From Bacteroidales bacterium (lineage in GTDB: Bacteria; Bacteroidota; Bacteroidia; Bacteroidales; UBA932), in NCBI GenBank assembly GCA_016282145.1, contig JAEEJZ010000021.1, forward strand, positions 51,987 through 115,986: 64,000 nt of DNA. The letters are read 5' to 3'. Shown here one piece after another: positions 48,461 through 57,670 of the stretch. The position numbers and the translations under genes were made by a program. The notes beneath the pieces were generated by a model that saw only the letters and a list, made by a program, of their open reading frames with translations, was not told the DNA's origin and did not search any database. Numbering within the stretch: the first letter of the stretch is position 1; the number at the start of each line of letters is the position of its first letter.

Positions 48461-49743
48461 GCAATCACTCCACTTCCCAGCAGTTCCGGTGCTTCCTGCC
48501 CGTCATCGGCGTACCAGACGGCAAACTGCCCCGGGGTTACGCTGCGCTGGGGTTCATCAAAAAGAATATACAATCCGTTTTCGCGCCGGAGCAGCACCGC
48601 AGCCTGCAGCGGCTGACGGTAGCGGATACGGACCCGCACCCGCAGGCGCTCCCCTGTCTTCATCGCCAGGGAGGGACGCATCCAGTGGATGTCCTCCGGA
48701 GCGATGCGCGCGCATTTTTCAAACAGGCCCTTATGGTCTTCGCCCTCGCCTACATAGATGCGGTTCGCAGCGATGTCCGTCGCAATCACGAAAACCGGCC
48801 GCTTGTGCCCGCCGATGGCCAGTCCCTTGCGCTGTCCCAGGGTATAGAACTGCGCGCCGTCGTGTTTACCGGCGATACAGCCCCAGGGATTGGGCTTGAT
48901 GCGCGTTTTGCGCTGATGGGCGGAGCGGCTGCGATAAGTCTCGGTCTCGAAGACGATATTGCCGTAATCGAGCGGGGTGGAAAGTTCCAGCAGTTGGGCT
49001 TCGCTGAGTTCCTCCCCGCACTGCGCGAGTTCCATTTTCCGCCGGTAGGCGGGAGAATCGGCATACCAGGCATCGAATACCTCGATGACCTCCCCTTCCA
49101 CGCTCTTGAGTTTTTGCTGCAGGAAAACCGGCAGGTCCACCTTCCCGACGAAGCAGATGCCCTGGGAATCCTTGCGCTCCGCGGACGGGAGGTCCGCCTC
49201 GGCAGCCAGGGCGCGCACCTCGCTCTTGAGCATCCCGCCGATGGGAAAGAGCGCCGCTGCAAGTTGCTCCTGGCTCAGGCGGCAGAGAAAGTAACTCTGG
49301 TCTTTGCCGGGGTCGATGCCCTCGAGCAGTTTCTGCTCTCCGCTGACCGGATCCGTTTCCCGGCGGCAGTAGTGGCCCGTCGCCACGGCATCGGCCCCCA
49401 GGCGGCGGGCAGCCTCCAGGAAGGCGTCGAACTTGATTTCGCTGTTGCAGAGCACGTCCGGATTGGGCGTGCGGCCGCGTTCGTATTCGGCGAACATATA
49501 GTCCACCACGCGCTGGCGGTAGGGGCCGCTCAGGTCGACGAAATAGAAGGGAATGCCGATCTTGCGGGCGACCATCTCCGCGACGAAGCGGTCTTCTTCC
49601 CACTGGCAATCCCCGTGCAGGGTACCCTCCGTGTCGTGCCAGTTCTGCATGAACATGGCGAAGACGTCATACCCCTGCCGCTTGAGCAGCAGGGCCGCCA
49701 CGCTGGAGTCCACGCCTCCCGACAGTCCGACACAGATTTTCAT
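48457..49743 (-). CDS. mnmA: tRNA-specific 2-thiouridylase
   Basis: 428 aa; VGLSGGVDSSVAALLLKRQGYDVFAMFMQNW, CNSEIKFDAFL, GICFVGK. Confidence 0.95.
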   Translation of the reverse strand: MKICVGLSGGVDSSVAALLLKRQGYDVFAMFMQNWHDTEGTLHGDCQWEEDRFVAEMVARKIGIPFYFVDLSGPYRQRVVDYMFAEYERGRTPNPDVLCNSEIKFDAFLEAARRLGADAVATGHYCRRETDPVSGEQKLLEGIDPGKDQSYFLCRLSQEQLAAALFPIGGMLKSEVRALAAEADLPSAERKDSQGICFVGKVDLPVFLQQKLKSVEGEVIEVFDAWYADSPAYRRKMELAQCGEELSEAQLLELSTPLDYGNIVFETETYRSRSAHQRKTRIKPNPWGCIAGKHDGAQFYTLGQRKGLAIGGHKRPVFVIATDIAANRIYVGEGEDHKGLFEKCARIAPEDIHWMRPSLAMKTGERLRVRVRIRYRQPLQAAVLLRRENGLYILFDEPQRSVTPGQFAVWYADDGQEAPELLGSGVIA

Positions 49744-49750
49744 CGTATTG

Positions 49751-49758
49751 CAAAGTTA
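49751..49758 (-). promoter_or_regulatory. TAnnTTTG box (TAACTTTG) 7 nt from mnmA ATG
   Basis: Minus strand TAACTTTG CAATACG ATG. Confidence 0.6.
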
Positions 49759-49771
49759 CGCTTAATTTTTG

Positions 49772-49779
49772 TATCTTTG
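49772..49779 (+). promoter_or_regulatory. TAnnTTTG box (TATCTTTG) 6 nt from cdd ATG
   Basis: TATCTTTG CAAAGT ATGACTG. Confidence 0.6.
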
Positions 49780-49785
49780 CAAAGT

Positions 49786-50259
49786 ATGACTGAAAAAGAA
49801 ATCAGGAGCAGTTTTGAGGAGTACAGCTCCCTGGATGAGTTGAATCCTGAAGACCGCGAACTGGCGACGAAGGCGATCCGGTCGATGAGCCACGCCTATG
49901 CGCCCTATTCCCACTTTCACGTAGGGGCGGCCGTGCGGATGTCCAACGGACAGATCGTACGCGGTGCCAATCAGGAGAATGCCGCCTATCCTTCCGGCAT
50001 CTGCGCCGAGCGTACGGCGATGTTTGCCGCCGGAGCCCATTATCCGGACAAGGACATCTGTTCCATCGCGCTGGCGGGCGGCGTCCACGGCCGGCTGACC
50101 GATCATCCCATCGCACCCTGCGGTGCCTGCCGGCAGGTCATGGCCCAGTACCAGACCCGGGCCGGGAAGCCGATCAGCGTGCTGATGATCGGTGCCAAGG
50201 CTATCTGGAAATTCGAGAAAGTCGATGACATCCTTCCTTTCATTTTCGACAGCATTTAG
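49786..50259 (+). CDS. cdd: Cytidine deaminase
   Basis: 157 aa from MTEKEIRSSF; AENAAYPSGICAERTAMF-type HAE/PCxxC zinc motifs (CAERTA, PCGACRQ). Confidence 0.95.
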   Translation: MTEKEIRSSFEEYSSLDELNPEDRELATKAIRSMSHAYAPYSHFHVGAAVRMSNGQIVRGANQENAAYPSGICAERTAMFAAGAHYPDKDICSIALAGGVHGRLTDHPIAPCGACRQVMAQYQTRAGKPISVLMIGAKAIWKFEKVDDILPFIFDSI

Positions 50260-51124
50260 GCGCTGGGCATTGTTGCTCGTGGCGTTGGGGGCGGTCGCCT
50301 GCACCTCGCCGCGGTATCTACCGAATGCCGTACTCCCCTCTCCGCCGGCATCGCCGGTGCACCGCGGGCATCTGCAGTCCATCGGATACCGTTCCAGCGT
50401 CAGGGGCCCCGAACACCGGAGGATGTTCGTGTATCTGCCCGAAGGCTATTATCGCGACGATACCCGCTATCCCGTGCTATATCTGCTGCACGGCGCGCGC
50501 GGCAACGAACTGAGTTGGATGGAGAAAGGCCAGCTGCTGGACCGCATCGACAGCCTGAAAGCTATCGGCGCGATGGAGGAATGCATCGTCGTGCTGCCAA
50601 ACGTCAATCAGTATGACAATGAAAGCGATTATGGCAACGGCCGCTGCAAGGCCGCTTTCGAGTCGCTGTTCAAGGTGGACGGTTCTACGGAAAGCGCCTT
50701 TGTGCGCGATGTGGTAGCGGTAGTGGACAGCCTCTATCGCACGAAACGGGAGAAGAATGCCCGCGCCATCGCGGGTCTTTCCATCGGCGGAATGCAGTCC
50801 ATCTATATTTCGGCAGGTTTTCCCGATACTTTCGGCTATGTCGGCGCCTTCTCGCCGATGATCCATAATTACGTCATGCCGAGTCCCTATTCCAAATTCT
50901 ATAACTTCCTGGGACGCAAGCTGAAAACGCAATTCGCAGACCCGCCGCGGCTCTATGCCGTCATGACGGGAGAGAAGGACTATTTCATCCTGCCGGTGAG
51001 GTGCTATGACAAGCGGCTGACGCGCAAAGGCTATGCGCACGAACTGGTCATCAACCCCGGTGCGCACGAATGGTACAACTGGACCGACTTCTGTGAACGC
51101 TTCCTCCAGAAACTCTGGAAATAG
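50225..51124 (+). CDS. Alpha/beta-hydrolase esterase family lipoprotein
   Basis: MTSFLSFSTAFRRWALLLVALGAVAC; YPVLYLLHGARGNE; GLSIGGMQS nucleophile. Confidence 0.87.
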   Translation: MTSFLSFSTAFRRWALLLVALGAVACTSPRYLPNAVLPSPPASPVHRGHLQSIGYRSSVRGPEHRRMFVYLPEGYYRDDTRYPVLYLLHGARGNELSWMEKGQLLDRIDSLKAIGAMEECIVVLPNVNQYDNESDYGNGRCKAAFESLFKVDGSTESAFVRDVVAVVDSLYRTKREKNARAIAGLSIGGMQSIYISAGFPDTFGYVGAFSPMIHNYVMPSPYSKFYNFLGRKLKTQFADPPRLYAVMTGEKDYFILPVRCYDKRLTRKGYAHELVINPGAHEWYNWTDFCERFLQKLWK

Positions 51125-51135
51125 AAAACAAAAAA

Positions 51136-51232
51136 GGGAAAGCTTAGTACATCGCACCGCTACGACCTCCTACCCTTGCTGCCTTCCGGCCCTGGGGGAG
51201 TTCAGAGGGAGCTGGTCGTGTACGACTTTCCC
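51136..51232 (-). ncRNA. ffs: Signal recognition particle RNA (small bacterial type)
   Basis: Minus strand contains CCAGGGCCGGAAGGCAGCAAGGGTA core with closing GGGAAAG/CTTTCCC termini. Confidence 0.9.
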
Positions 51233-51256
51233 GTCGGCAAAGGTAGCAATAATTTT

Positions 51257-52279
51257 TTAAAAATCCGCGAGGCGGGAAACGGGAGCGGCGTCCAGAGAAC
51301 TGCGTTCGCCGGCCAGATAATGGTAATATCCGGCAATGGCGATCATCGCGGCGTTGTCCGTAGTGAACTTGCGCTCAGGCAGATAGACTTTCCAGCCACG
51401 CTTCTCACCCTCCTGCAGCAGACGCTCGCGCAGGCCGCTATTGGCGGAGACGCCGCCGCCGGCGCTGACCTCCTTGATACCGGTCTGCCGCACCGCCTTG
51501 ATGAGTTTGTCCATCAGGATATCGATGAGCGTTTTCTGGAAGGAGGCGCAGATATCTTCCTTGTTCTTCTCCAGGAACTGCGGATCGCGCGCCAACTCGT
51601 CCCTGACGAAGTAAAGCAGCGAGGTCTTGACGCCGCTGAAACTGTAATCCAGTCCCGGAACCTGCGGTTTGGCGAACTTGAAGCGGAGCGGATCCCCCTG
51701 CCTGGCCAGGGCGTCGATGACCGGCCCGCCGGGATAGCCCAGTCCCATCATCTTGGAACACTTGTCGAAGGCCTCCCCCACCGCATCGTCAATGGTCTGG
51801 CCGAGGATTTCGTAGTGCAGCGGATCGTCCACCCGGACGATCTGGGAATTGCCGCCGGAGACCAGCAGGCACAGATAGGGAAAAGCCGGCTCGTGGGGCT
51901 CCACCCCCGGCTGACGGATGAATTCCGCGAGGATATGGCCCTGGAGGTGATTGACATCGATAATGGGAATGTCGAGCGCAAGGCCCATCGCTTTCGCGAA
52001 AGAGGTGCCGACCAGCAGCGAACCCAGCAGTCCGGGCCCCCGGGTGAAGGCGATGGCACTCAGGTCCGAAGGCTGCACGCCGGCACGCTTGAGCGCCTCG
52101 CTCACCACCGGAACGATATTCAACTCGTGCGCCCGGGATGCCAGCTCCGGCACCACACCGCCATACGCCTTGTGCACATCCTGGCTCGCAATCACATTCG
52201 ACAGGAGGACCCCGTCCGCAATGACCGCCGCCGAAGTATCGTCACAGGACGATTCTATTCCCAAAATAATCTCTGCCAT
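51257..52279 (-). CDS. tsaD: tRNA N6-adenosine threonylcarbamoyltransferase
   Basis: 340 aa; LGIESSCDDTSAAVI, NHLQGHILAEF, SAGGGVSANSGLR. Confidence 0.96.
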   Translation of the reverse strand: MAEIILGIESSCDDTSAAVIADGVLLSNVIASQDVHKAYGGVVPELASRAHELNIVPVVSEALKRAGVQPSDLSAIAFTRGPGLLGSLLVGTSFAKAMGLALDIPIIDVNHLQGHILAEFIRQPGVEPHEPAFPYLCLLVSGGNSQIVRVDDPLHYEILGQTIDDAVGEAFDKCSKMMGLGYPGGPVIDALARQGDPLRFKFAKPQVPGLDYSFSGVKTSLLYFVRDELARDPQFLEKNKEDICASFQKTLIDILMDKLIKAVRQTGIKEVSAGGGVSANSGLRERLLQEGEKRGWKVYLPERKFTTDNAAMIAIAGYYHYLAGERSSLDAAPVSRLADF

Positions 52280-52287
52280 TTTTCCTT

Positions 52288-52369
52288 CGCCTGGCCGGTA
52301 AGCACCGGGTGCTTGTTGCTTCGCAACCCTATCCGGGTAAATGCACCCTTATGCTTACCGGCCAAGGCG
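52288..52369. repeat. Nested palindromic intergenic structure between divergent tsaD and tamB-like genes
   Basis: CGCCTGGCCGGTAAGCA ... TGCTTACCGGCCAAGGCG outer arms; GGGTGC/GCACCC; central GTTGC TTC GCAAC. Confidence 0.7.
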
Positions 52370-52392
52370 TGCAAATTTAGCAAAATTATCAT

Positions 52393-52400
52393 TATATTTG
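52393..52400 (+). promoter_or_regulatory. TAnnTTTG box (TATATTTG) for the tamB-like gene
   Basis: Direct match upstream of the ORF. Confidence 0.5.
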
Positions 52401-52424
52401 TTGATTGGATAAAATCGAAGCACT

Positions 52425-55400
52425 ATTACACGCCGCACCCGCATACTCTTCATCATCCTGGGCAGCCTGTTCCTTCTGGGAGTGGCCGCCCTGCTGTCGT
52501 TGCAGTTGCCTGCGGTACAGACCGGCATCGCGTCTTATGTAACGCAGAAGCTGGAAGGGAAATTCGACGGGGAGATCCATTTCTCCGGCATCAAGATCCT
52601 GCCCATCAGCGCCGTGGTGCTCAACGATGTCGTCGTCACCGACAATGCCCCCTACCAGGGCCCGGAAGGGAGTTTCCCGCCGGTCGATACCCTCTTCTAC
52701 GCCCGCAAGGTCAGCGCGAACATCTATCTGGGCAGCCTGCTGCGCAAGAGAGTCCTGCGCTTCGGCCGCGTCACGGTGGAGAACGGCTTCCTGCATCTGG
52801 CCATCGAGCCGGACAAGACCTACGGGGTGAACCTGACCCGGATCTTCCGCATTCCGCTGAAGCCCGAAGCCCAGCCGGATACCAGCGACATCTTCCATAT
52901 CCGGCGTGTCCGCGTGGACGACTTCCGCTACAGGATGACAATCTTCGGGGAGGAGGGGACGCGCGCGAAGCGCAAGCCCTTCGAGATTGCCTGGGAAGAC
53001 CTGGACGTCAATGTGGATGCGCGGGTGCACTCCCTGAAGTTCAAGGGAGGAAGGATGGGCGGTGTGGCCGACCATCTCCGGCTGACGGAGAAAAGCGGTT
53101 TCCACTGCGCCCACCTGGCCGGAACGGCGCTCGTCGGCCGGGGAGAAGCCCGCATCACGAAGCTAAAGATCCTCGAGGACGATTCCAACGTCGACATTCC
53201 CCTGCTGCTGTTCAGTTATAAAAACAGCGCGGCCTGGAGCAATTTCCTGGACGATGTGCGGATTACCGGCAAGATTGCGCCGAGCCTGTTCGCCCTGCGC
53301 ACGCTCCGCTTTTACACCCCGGTCTTTGAAAAGAACGGCGCGGTGCTCCAGATCAAGAAGGCCGACGTAGACGGCCCCGTACGTCATCTGTCGGTCAGCA
53401 ATTTCGAATTCCGGGACACCGTAAGCCGCGTGACGGGCTATATCGACGCCCGCGGAGACGGACTGCCGGAGCTGGACGACATTCGCATGAACGTCCGCCT
53501 GCGCGACTGGCGTTTCAACCGCAGCGGGATCAACCGTTTCATCAACCACTTCACGCCGGACCATCCCCTGAACCTGAAAGGCACGCTGCCGGAAACCTGG
53601 TACGTCCTGAACAGCCATACGCACGGGCACATCGACCATTTCAACGAAGAACTGACGCTGCGCTCCGGCATCGGCGGGCTGGAGATTGCCTCTGCACTGA
53701 CCAACATCACGAACGGGAAAGCCCGTGAAATCGAAGCGCAAATCCGCACGGAAGCACTGGACCTCGGCGCCATCCTGCGCACGGAAGCGCTCGGTCCCCT
53801 CTCCGCCGACACGAAAGGCTTCCTCCGCATGAACGGCGAGACGCTGCAGGCTGCGGTGGACAGTTGCGCCATCGCATCACTCCGCCTGCTCGGGCATAAC
53901 TTCCACAATATCAGGGCTTCCGGCGATATAGACGGAAAGAACTTCAACGCTTCGCTGCGCGTAGGCGACAGAGCCTGCCGCCTGAGTGCCGACGGAGGCT
54001 GCAGTTATGACGAAGAGCGCAAGGAGCGCCGATACAGCATCGCCGGCGTCGCCGGCGACATCGACCTGCACGCCTTCGGCATCGAAATCCACAAGGGACT
54101 CGCGCGCGCCGCGTTCGGCATCGACGGAGAAATGACGATGGCGGAAAGCGGAAGCAAGCGCGCCAATCTGAAACTCGGCAACCTGCAACTGACCGACAGC
54201 ACGGGCGTACACATCCTGGGCGATGTGAACGCGGATTACTTTGCCTCCGGCAGCGACAACCGCATCCAGCTCGCCTCCTCCTTCCTGGAAGGCAGTCTCC
54301 GCTCCGAACGGAGAATCACCGAAATGCCCGCAGCGCTGACAGCACAGACGATCCGCGCCTATCTGCCCCTGCTCATCGAGCCGGCAGAAAATGCGCCGGA
54401 GACCCCGGAACCCTTCCGCAGCGAACTCAGCCTCAAGACCGGAAGCACGCGGGAGCTGCTGGATTTCCTCTATCCCAGCATGTATATCGAGCGCGGAACC
54501 GCCTTGCAGGCATCGACGGACGCGAACGGTAAAATCCGTGCCGAATTGCGCTCCGGCCGCATCATTGCCGACGGCATCCGCGTCCGCGACATCGCCCTGA
54601 ACGCCGACAACAGCGACGGAAAACTCAATACCGCCATCGGCGCCGAGGAACTGGAACTCGGACCGCTGCTCCTTTACGGCAGCCGCATCCAGGCATCCGC
54701 CAAGGACAATAAACTCGATCTGAAACTCGCCTATACCGACGTCGGCGGCTATGAGGACGAACTGGAGCATAGCGGGAACCTATCCGCCGAAGGCGAACTG
54801 CTCCGCGACAGCCGCGGGAAACTCGCTTTCCGCGTGCATCCGCAGTATTCGCGCTTCATGCTCGGGAAGGACCTCTGGACGCTCGGTGAATCCGAACTGC
54901 GCATCGGGGACGGACGGCTGGCGCTCGACCATTTCAGCCTGGACTGCAACCAGCAGCACATCCGCATCAACGGCGGCCTAGCGCCGGACCAGCAGGACAC
55001 GATGAAACTCTTCGTCCAGAACTTCGACCTGGAGACCATCGACCGGATGACCCACGGGGTGTACGGACTGGGCGGCAGCCTTTCTGCCGACGCCGCTTTC
55101 ATCTCTCCCCTGTCGGACGAGCGGGTGCGGCTCTCGCTGGGGCTCTTCTGCGAGGAACTGAGCCTGAACCGGGTCGATGCCGGCAGCATCCTGGTGGACG
55201 GCCGCTGGAACGAGCGGATGGACCGTCTGGACTTCAATCTCCAGAACAGCGTGGGCAACTACCAGTGCATGGACGGACACGGCTGGTTCAGCCCCACGAA
55301 GGAATCCCTGAGTGCCGACCTGGAACTGGACAAACTCAATATCGCCGTTCTCGGTCCCTTCCTGCGAGATCTGTTCAGCGAGACCGGGGGCAGCATCAGC

Positions 55401-56963
55401 GGCCGCATTCTGGCGGAAGGGAAAATCGGGGACATCAGCCTCTCCAGCCGGGACACCCGCCTCAACGATGCCCTGCTGCGCATCGCCTATACCGGCGTGG
55501 GCTATCGCTTCGACGGCCCCATCCGCATCAGCGACCGGGGCGTGGTCTGCGACAATCTCCGCGTCAGCGACGCGGAAGGCGGCAAGGCCACCCTGAACGG
55601 CGGCCTGAGCTGGGACCACTTCAAAGATATGCGCCTGGATGCCCGCCTGCAGTTCACGGACATGGAACTACTGGACTCGCAGCACGCCACCGGGAAAGGC
55701 CTGTACGGCAAACTCTTCGCCAGCGGGAACGCCCGGGTACAGGGACCGACCGACAATCTGGACATCGAGGCGGAGGCGCGTTCCTCCCGGCCCGGCGTCG
55801 TCACGCTGGGCTCCGACGACCCTACGCTCAAGAACAACAACGGGCTGCTCACCTTTGTCGCACCCAAGGTCCTGGACGATGAACTGCTCGCTTTCGAAAA
55901 GCGGGCTGAAGAGACGAAGCGCAGCGGGAAAATGAACCTCAAGGCACATCTGGTAGTCAATCCGCAGGTGACCATCAATATGCCCATCGACACCGAATCC
56001 GGCAGCGGAATCTCCGCCAACGGCCAGGGCGACATCACGGTCAGACTCCCCGGCAATACCGACGATCTCTCCCTGTACGGTGCCTATCAAATCAACTCCG
56101 GAAAATTCAATTACATCATTCCGGGACTGGTCAGCAAGGAATTCGTGCTCCAGGACGGCAGTTCCATCAATTTCGGTGGCAATCTCATGAACACGGAGCT
56201 GAACGTCAATGCCTTGTATAAGGTTTCGACCAGCCTCTCCTCGCTCATCGCGGACTCCACCTCCACCAATATCCGGCGGCACGTCAACTGCGGCATCCAG
56301 ATCAGCGACAAGTTAAGCGGGCCCAAAGCCTCCTTCAGCATCGATGTCCCCGACCTCGATCCGGCCACCAAATCGGAGGTGCAGGCAGCCCTCAACACCG
56401 AAGACAAGGTGCAGAAGCAGTTCGTCGCCCTCCTGATTTTCGGCACCTTCATCCCCAGCGAGAACTCCGGGGTCGTGAACGGCTCCAACATCCTCTACTC
56501 CAATCTCTCGGAGATTATGATGAACCAGGTGAACAACGTGCTCTCGAAACTGAATATCCCTGTTGACCTGGGCTTCGGCTACCAGCAGGGCACGGCCGGG
56601 AACGATGTCTTCGACGTGGCGGTCAGCACCCAGCTCTTCAACAACCGCGTGGTGGTGAACGGCTCGATGGGCAACCGCAAGTACAAGACCAGCACCAGTC
56701 CGGGCGGCGATTTTGTCGGCGACCTGGACATCGAAGTGAAAATCGACAAACCGGGCCGCTACCGCGTCAACCTGTTCTCCCACTCCGCAGACGAATACGC
56801 TTCCTATCTGGACCAGTCGCAACGCAACGGACTGGGTTTCACTTACCAGCAGGAATTCAACAATATGGGCACGTTCTTCCGGAACATCTTTACTTCCAAG
56901 AAGAAACGCAAGGCGGAAGAAGCGGCCGCCAAACGGGAACCCGTCGTCATCAAAGTGGAATGA
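52425..56963 (+). CDS. tamB: TamB/translocation-assembly-module-like protein (start codon uncertain)
   Basis: N-term (I)TRRTRILFIILGSLFLLGVAALLSLQLPAVQTGIASYVTQKLEGKF; C-term TamB_CbgA-like (DPATKSEVQAALNTEDKVQKQFVALLIFGTF). ORF track starts at internal GTG 52482; no ATG/GTG/TTG upstream in frame. Confidence 0.8.
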   Translation: MTRRTRILFIILGSLFLLGVAALLSLQLPAVQTGIASYVTQKLEGKFDGEIHFSGIKILPISAVVLNDVVVTDNAPYQGPEGSFPPVDTLFYARKVSANIYLGSLLRKRVLRFGRVTVENGFLHLAIEPDKTYGVNLTRIFRIPLKPEAQPDTSDIFHIRRVRVDDFRYRMTIFGEEGTRAKRKPFEIAWEDLDVNVDARVHSLKFKGGRMGGVADHLRLTEKSGFHCAHLAGTALVGRGEARITKLKILEDDSNVDIPLLLFSYKNSAAWSNFLDDVRITGKIAPSLFALRTLRFYTPVFEKNGAVLQIKKADVDGPVRHLSVSNFEFRDTVSRVTGYIDARGDGLPELDDIRMNVRLRDWRFNRSGINRFINHFTPDHPLNLKGTLPETWYVLNSHTHGHIDHFNEELTLRSGIGGLEIASALTNITNGKAREIEAQIRTEALDLGAILRTEALGPLSADTKGFLRMNGETLQAAVDSCAIASLRLLGHNFHNIRASGDIDGKNFNASLRVGDRACRLSADGGCSYDEERKERRYSIAGVAGDIDLHAFGIEIHKGLARAAFGIDGEMTMAESGSKRANLKLGNLQLTDSTGVHILGDVNADYFASGSDNRIQLASSFLEGSLRSERRITEMPAALTAQTIRAYLPLLIEPAENAPETPEPFRSELSLKTGSTRELLDFLYPSMYIERGTALQASTDANGKIRAELRSGRIIADGIRVRDIALNADNSDGKLNTAIGAEELELGPLLLYGSRIQASAKDNKLDLKLAYTDVGGYEDELEHSGNLSAEGELLRDSRGKLAFRVHPQYSRFMLGKDLWTLGESELRIGDGRLALDHFSLDCNQQHIRINGGLAPDQQDTMKLFVQNFDLETIDRMTHGVYGLGGSLSADAAFISPLSDERVRLSLGLFCEELSLNRVDAGSILVDGRWNERMDRLDFNLQNSVGNYQCMDGHGWFSPTKESLSADLELDKLNIAVLGPFLRDLFSETGGSISGRILAEGKIGDISLSSRDTRLNDALLRIAYTGVGYRFDGPIRISDRGVVCDNLRVSDAEGGKATLNGGLSWDHFKDMRLDARLQFTDMELLDSQHATGKGLYGKLFASGNARVQGPTDNLDIEAEARSSRPGVVTLGSDDPTLKNNNGLLTFVAPKVLDDELLAFEKRAEETKRSGKMNLKAHLVVNPQVTINMPIDTESGSGISANGQGDITVRLPGNTDDLSLYGAYQINSGKFNYIIPGLVSKEFVLQDGSSINFGGNLMNTELNVNALYKVSTSLSSLIADSTSTNIRRHVNCGIQISDKLSGPKASFSIDVPDLDPATKSEVQAALNTEDKVQKQFVALLIFGTFIPSENSGVVNGSNILYSNLSEIMMNQVNNVLSKLNIPVDLGFGYQQGTAGNDVFDVAVSTQLFNNRVVVNGSMGNRKYKTSTSPGGDFVGDLDIEVKIDKPGRYRVNLFSHSADEYASYLDQSQRNGLGFTYQQEFNNMGTFFRNIFTSKKKRKAEEAAAKREPVVIKVE

Positions 56964-57670
56964 CAAAAGGAAAGTTATATCTGATTCCCGCCCCGCTCGG
57001 AGAGGGCGACCCTGCGGAAGTAATTCCGGCAGCGGTTTTGTCCACGGCCTGCCGCCTGGACTGCTTTGTGGTCGAGGAACTGCGCACCGCCCGCCGCTAC
57101 CTGTCGCGTGCCGGTCTGAAAGGCAGCATCGACCAGTTGGAATTCCATACGCTGAACGAGCATACGACCCCCGCCGAAGTGCGTGCGCTGCTGCCGCTTT
57201 TCGAGGACGGCCGCGATGTCGGCTATCTGAGCGAAGCGGGCCTTCCCGCGGTCGCGGATCCCGGTGCCGCGCTGGTGGAACTCTGCCACGAAGCGGACAT
57301 CACCGTCGTTCCCCTGAGCGGGCCTTCCTCGCTGTTGCTGGCGCTGATGGGATCGGGCCTCAACGGCCAGTCCTTCGCTTTCCGCGGCTACCTGCCCATC
57401 AAGGAGGCGGAGCGCGCCAAAGCCATCCGCGAGCTGGAAAAACAATCCGCTGCGCTCTCCCAGACGCAGATTTTCATCGAAACCCCCTATCGCAACGACG
57501 CACTTTTCACCCAGTTGCTGAAGGGGCTCTCCCCCACGACGCGGCTCTGCATCGCCGCGGACCTGACCCTGCCCACGCAGACGCTGCTTACGCGAACGGT
57601 GAGCGACTGGCGCCGGAAGCCCCTCAGCATCGGCAAACGTCCCTGCGTCTTTTTGATCCTTGCGCGATGA
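56960..57670 (+). CDS. SAM-dependent methyltransferase, RsmI-like (TP methylase)
   Basis: 236 aa; LYLIPAPLGEGDPAEVIPAAVLSTACRLDCFVVEELRTARRYL, LSEAGLPAVADPGAALVELCHE. Confidence 0.88.
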   Translation: MTKGKLYLIPAPLGEGDPAEVIPAAVLSTACRLDCFVVEELRTARRYLSRAGLKGSIDQLEFHTLNEHTTPAEVRALLPLFEDGRDVGYLSEAGLPAVADPGAALVELCHEADITVVPLSGPSSLLLALMGSGLNGQSFAFRGYLPIKEAERAKAIRELEKQSAALSQTQIFIETPYRNDALFTQLLKGLSPTTRLCIAADLTLPTQTLLTRTVSDWRRKPLSIGKRPCVFLILAR

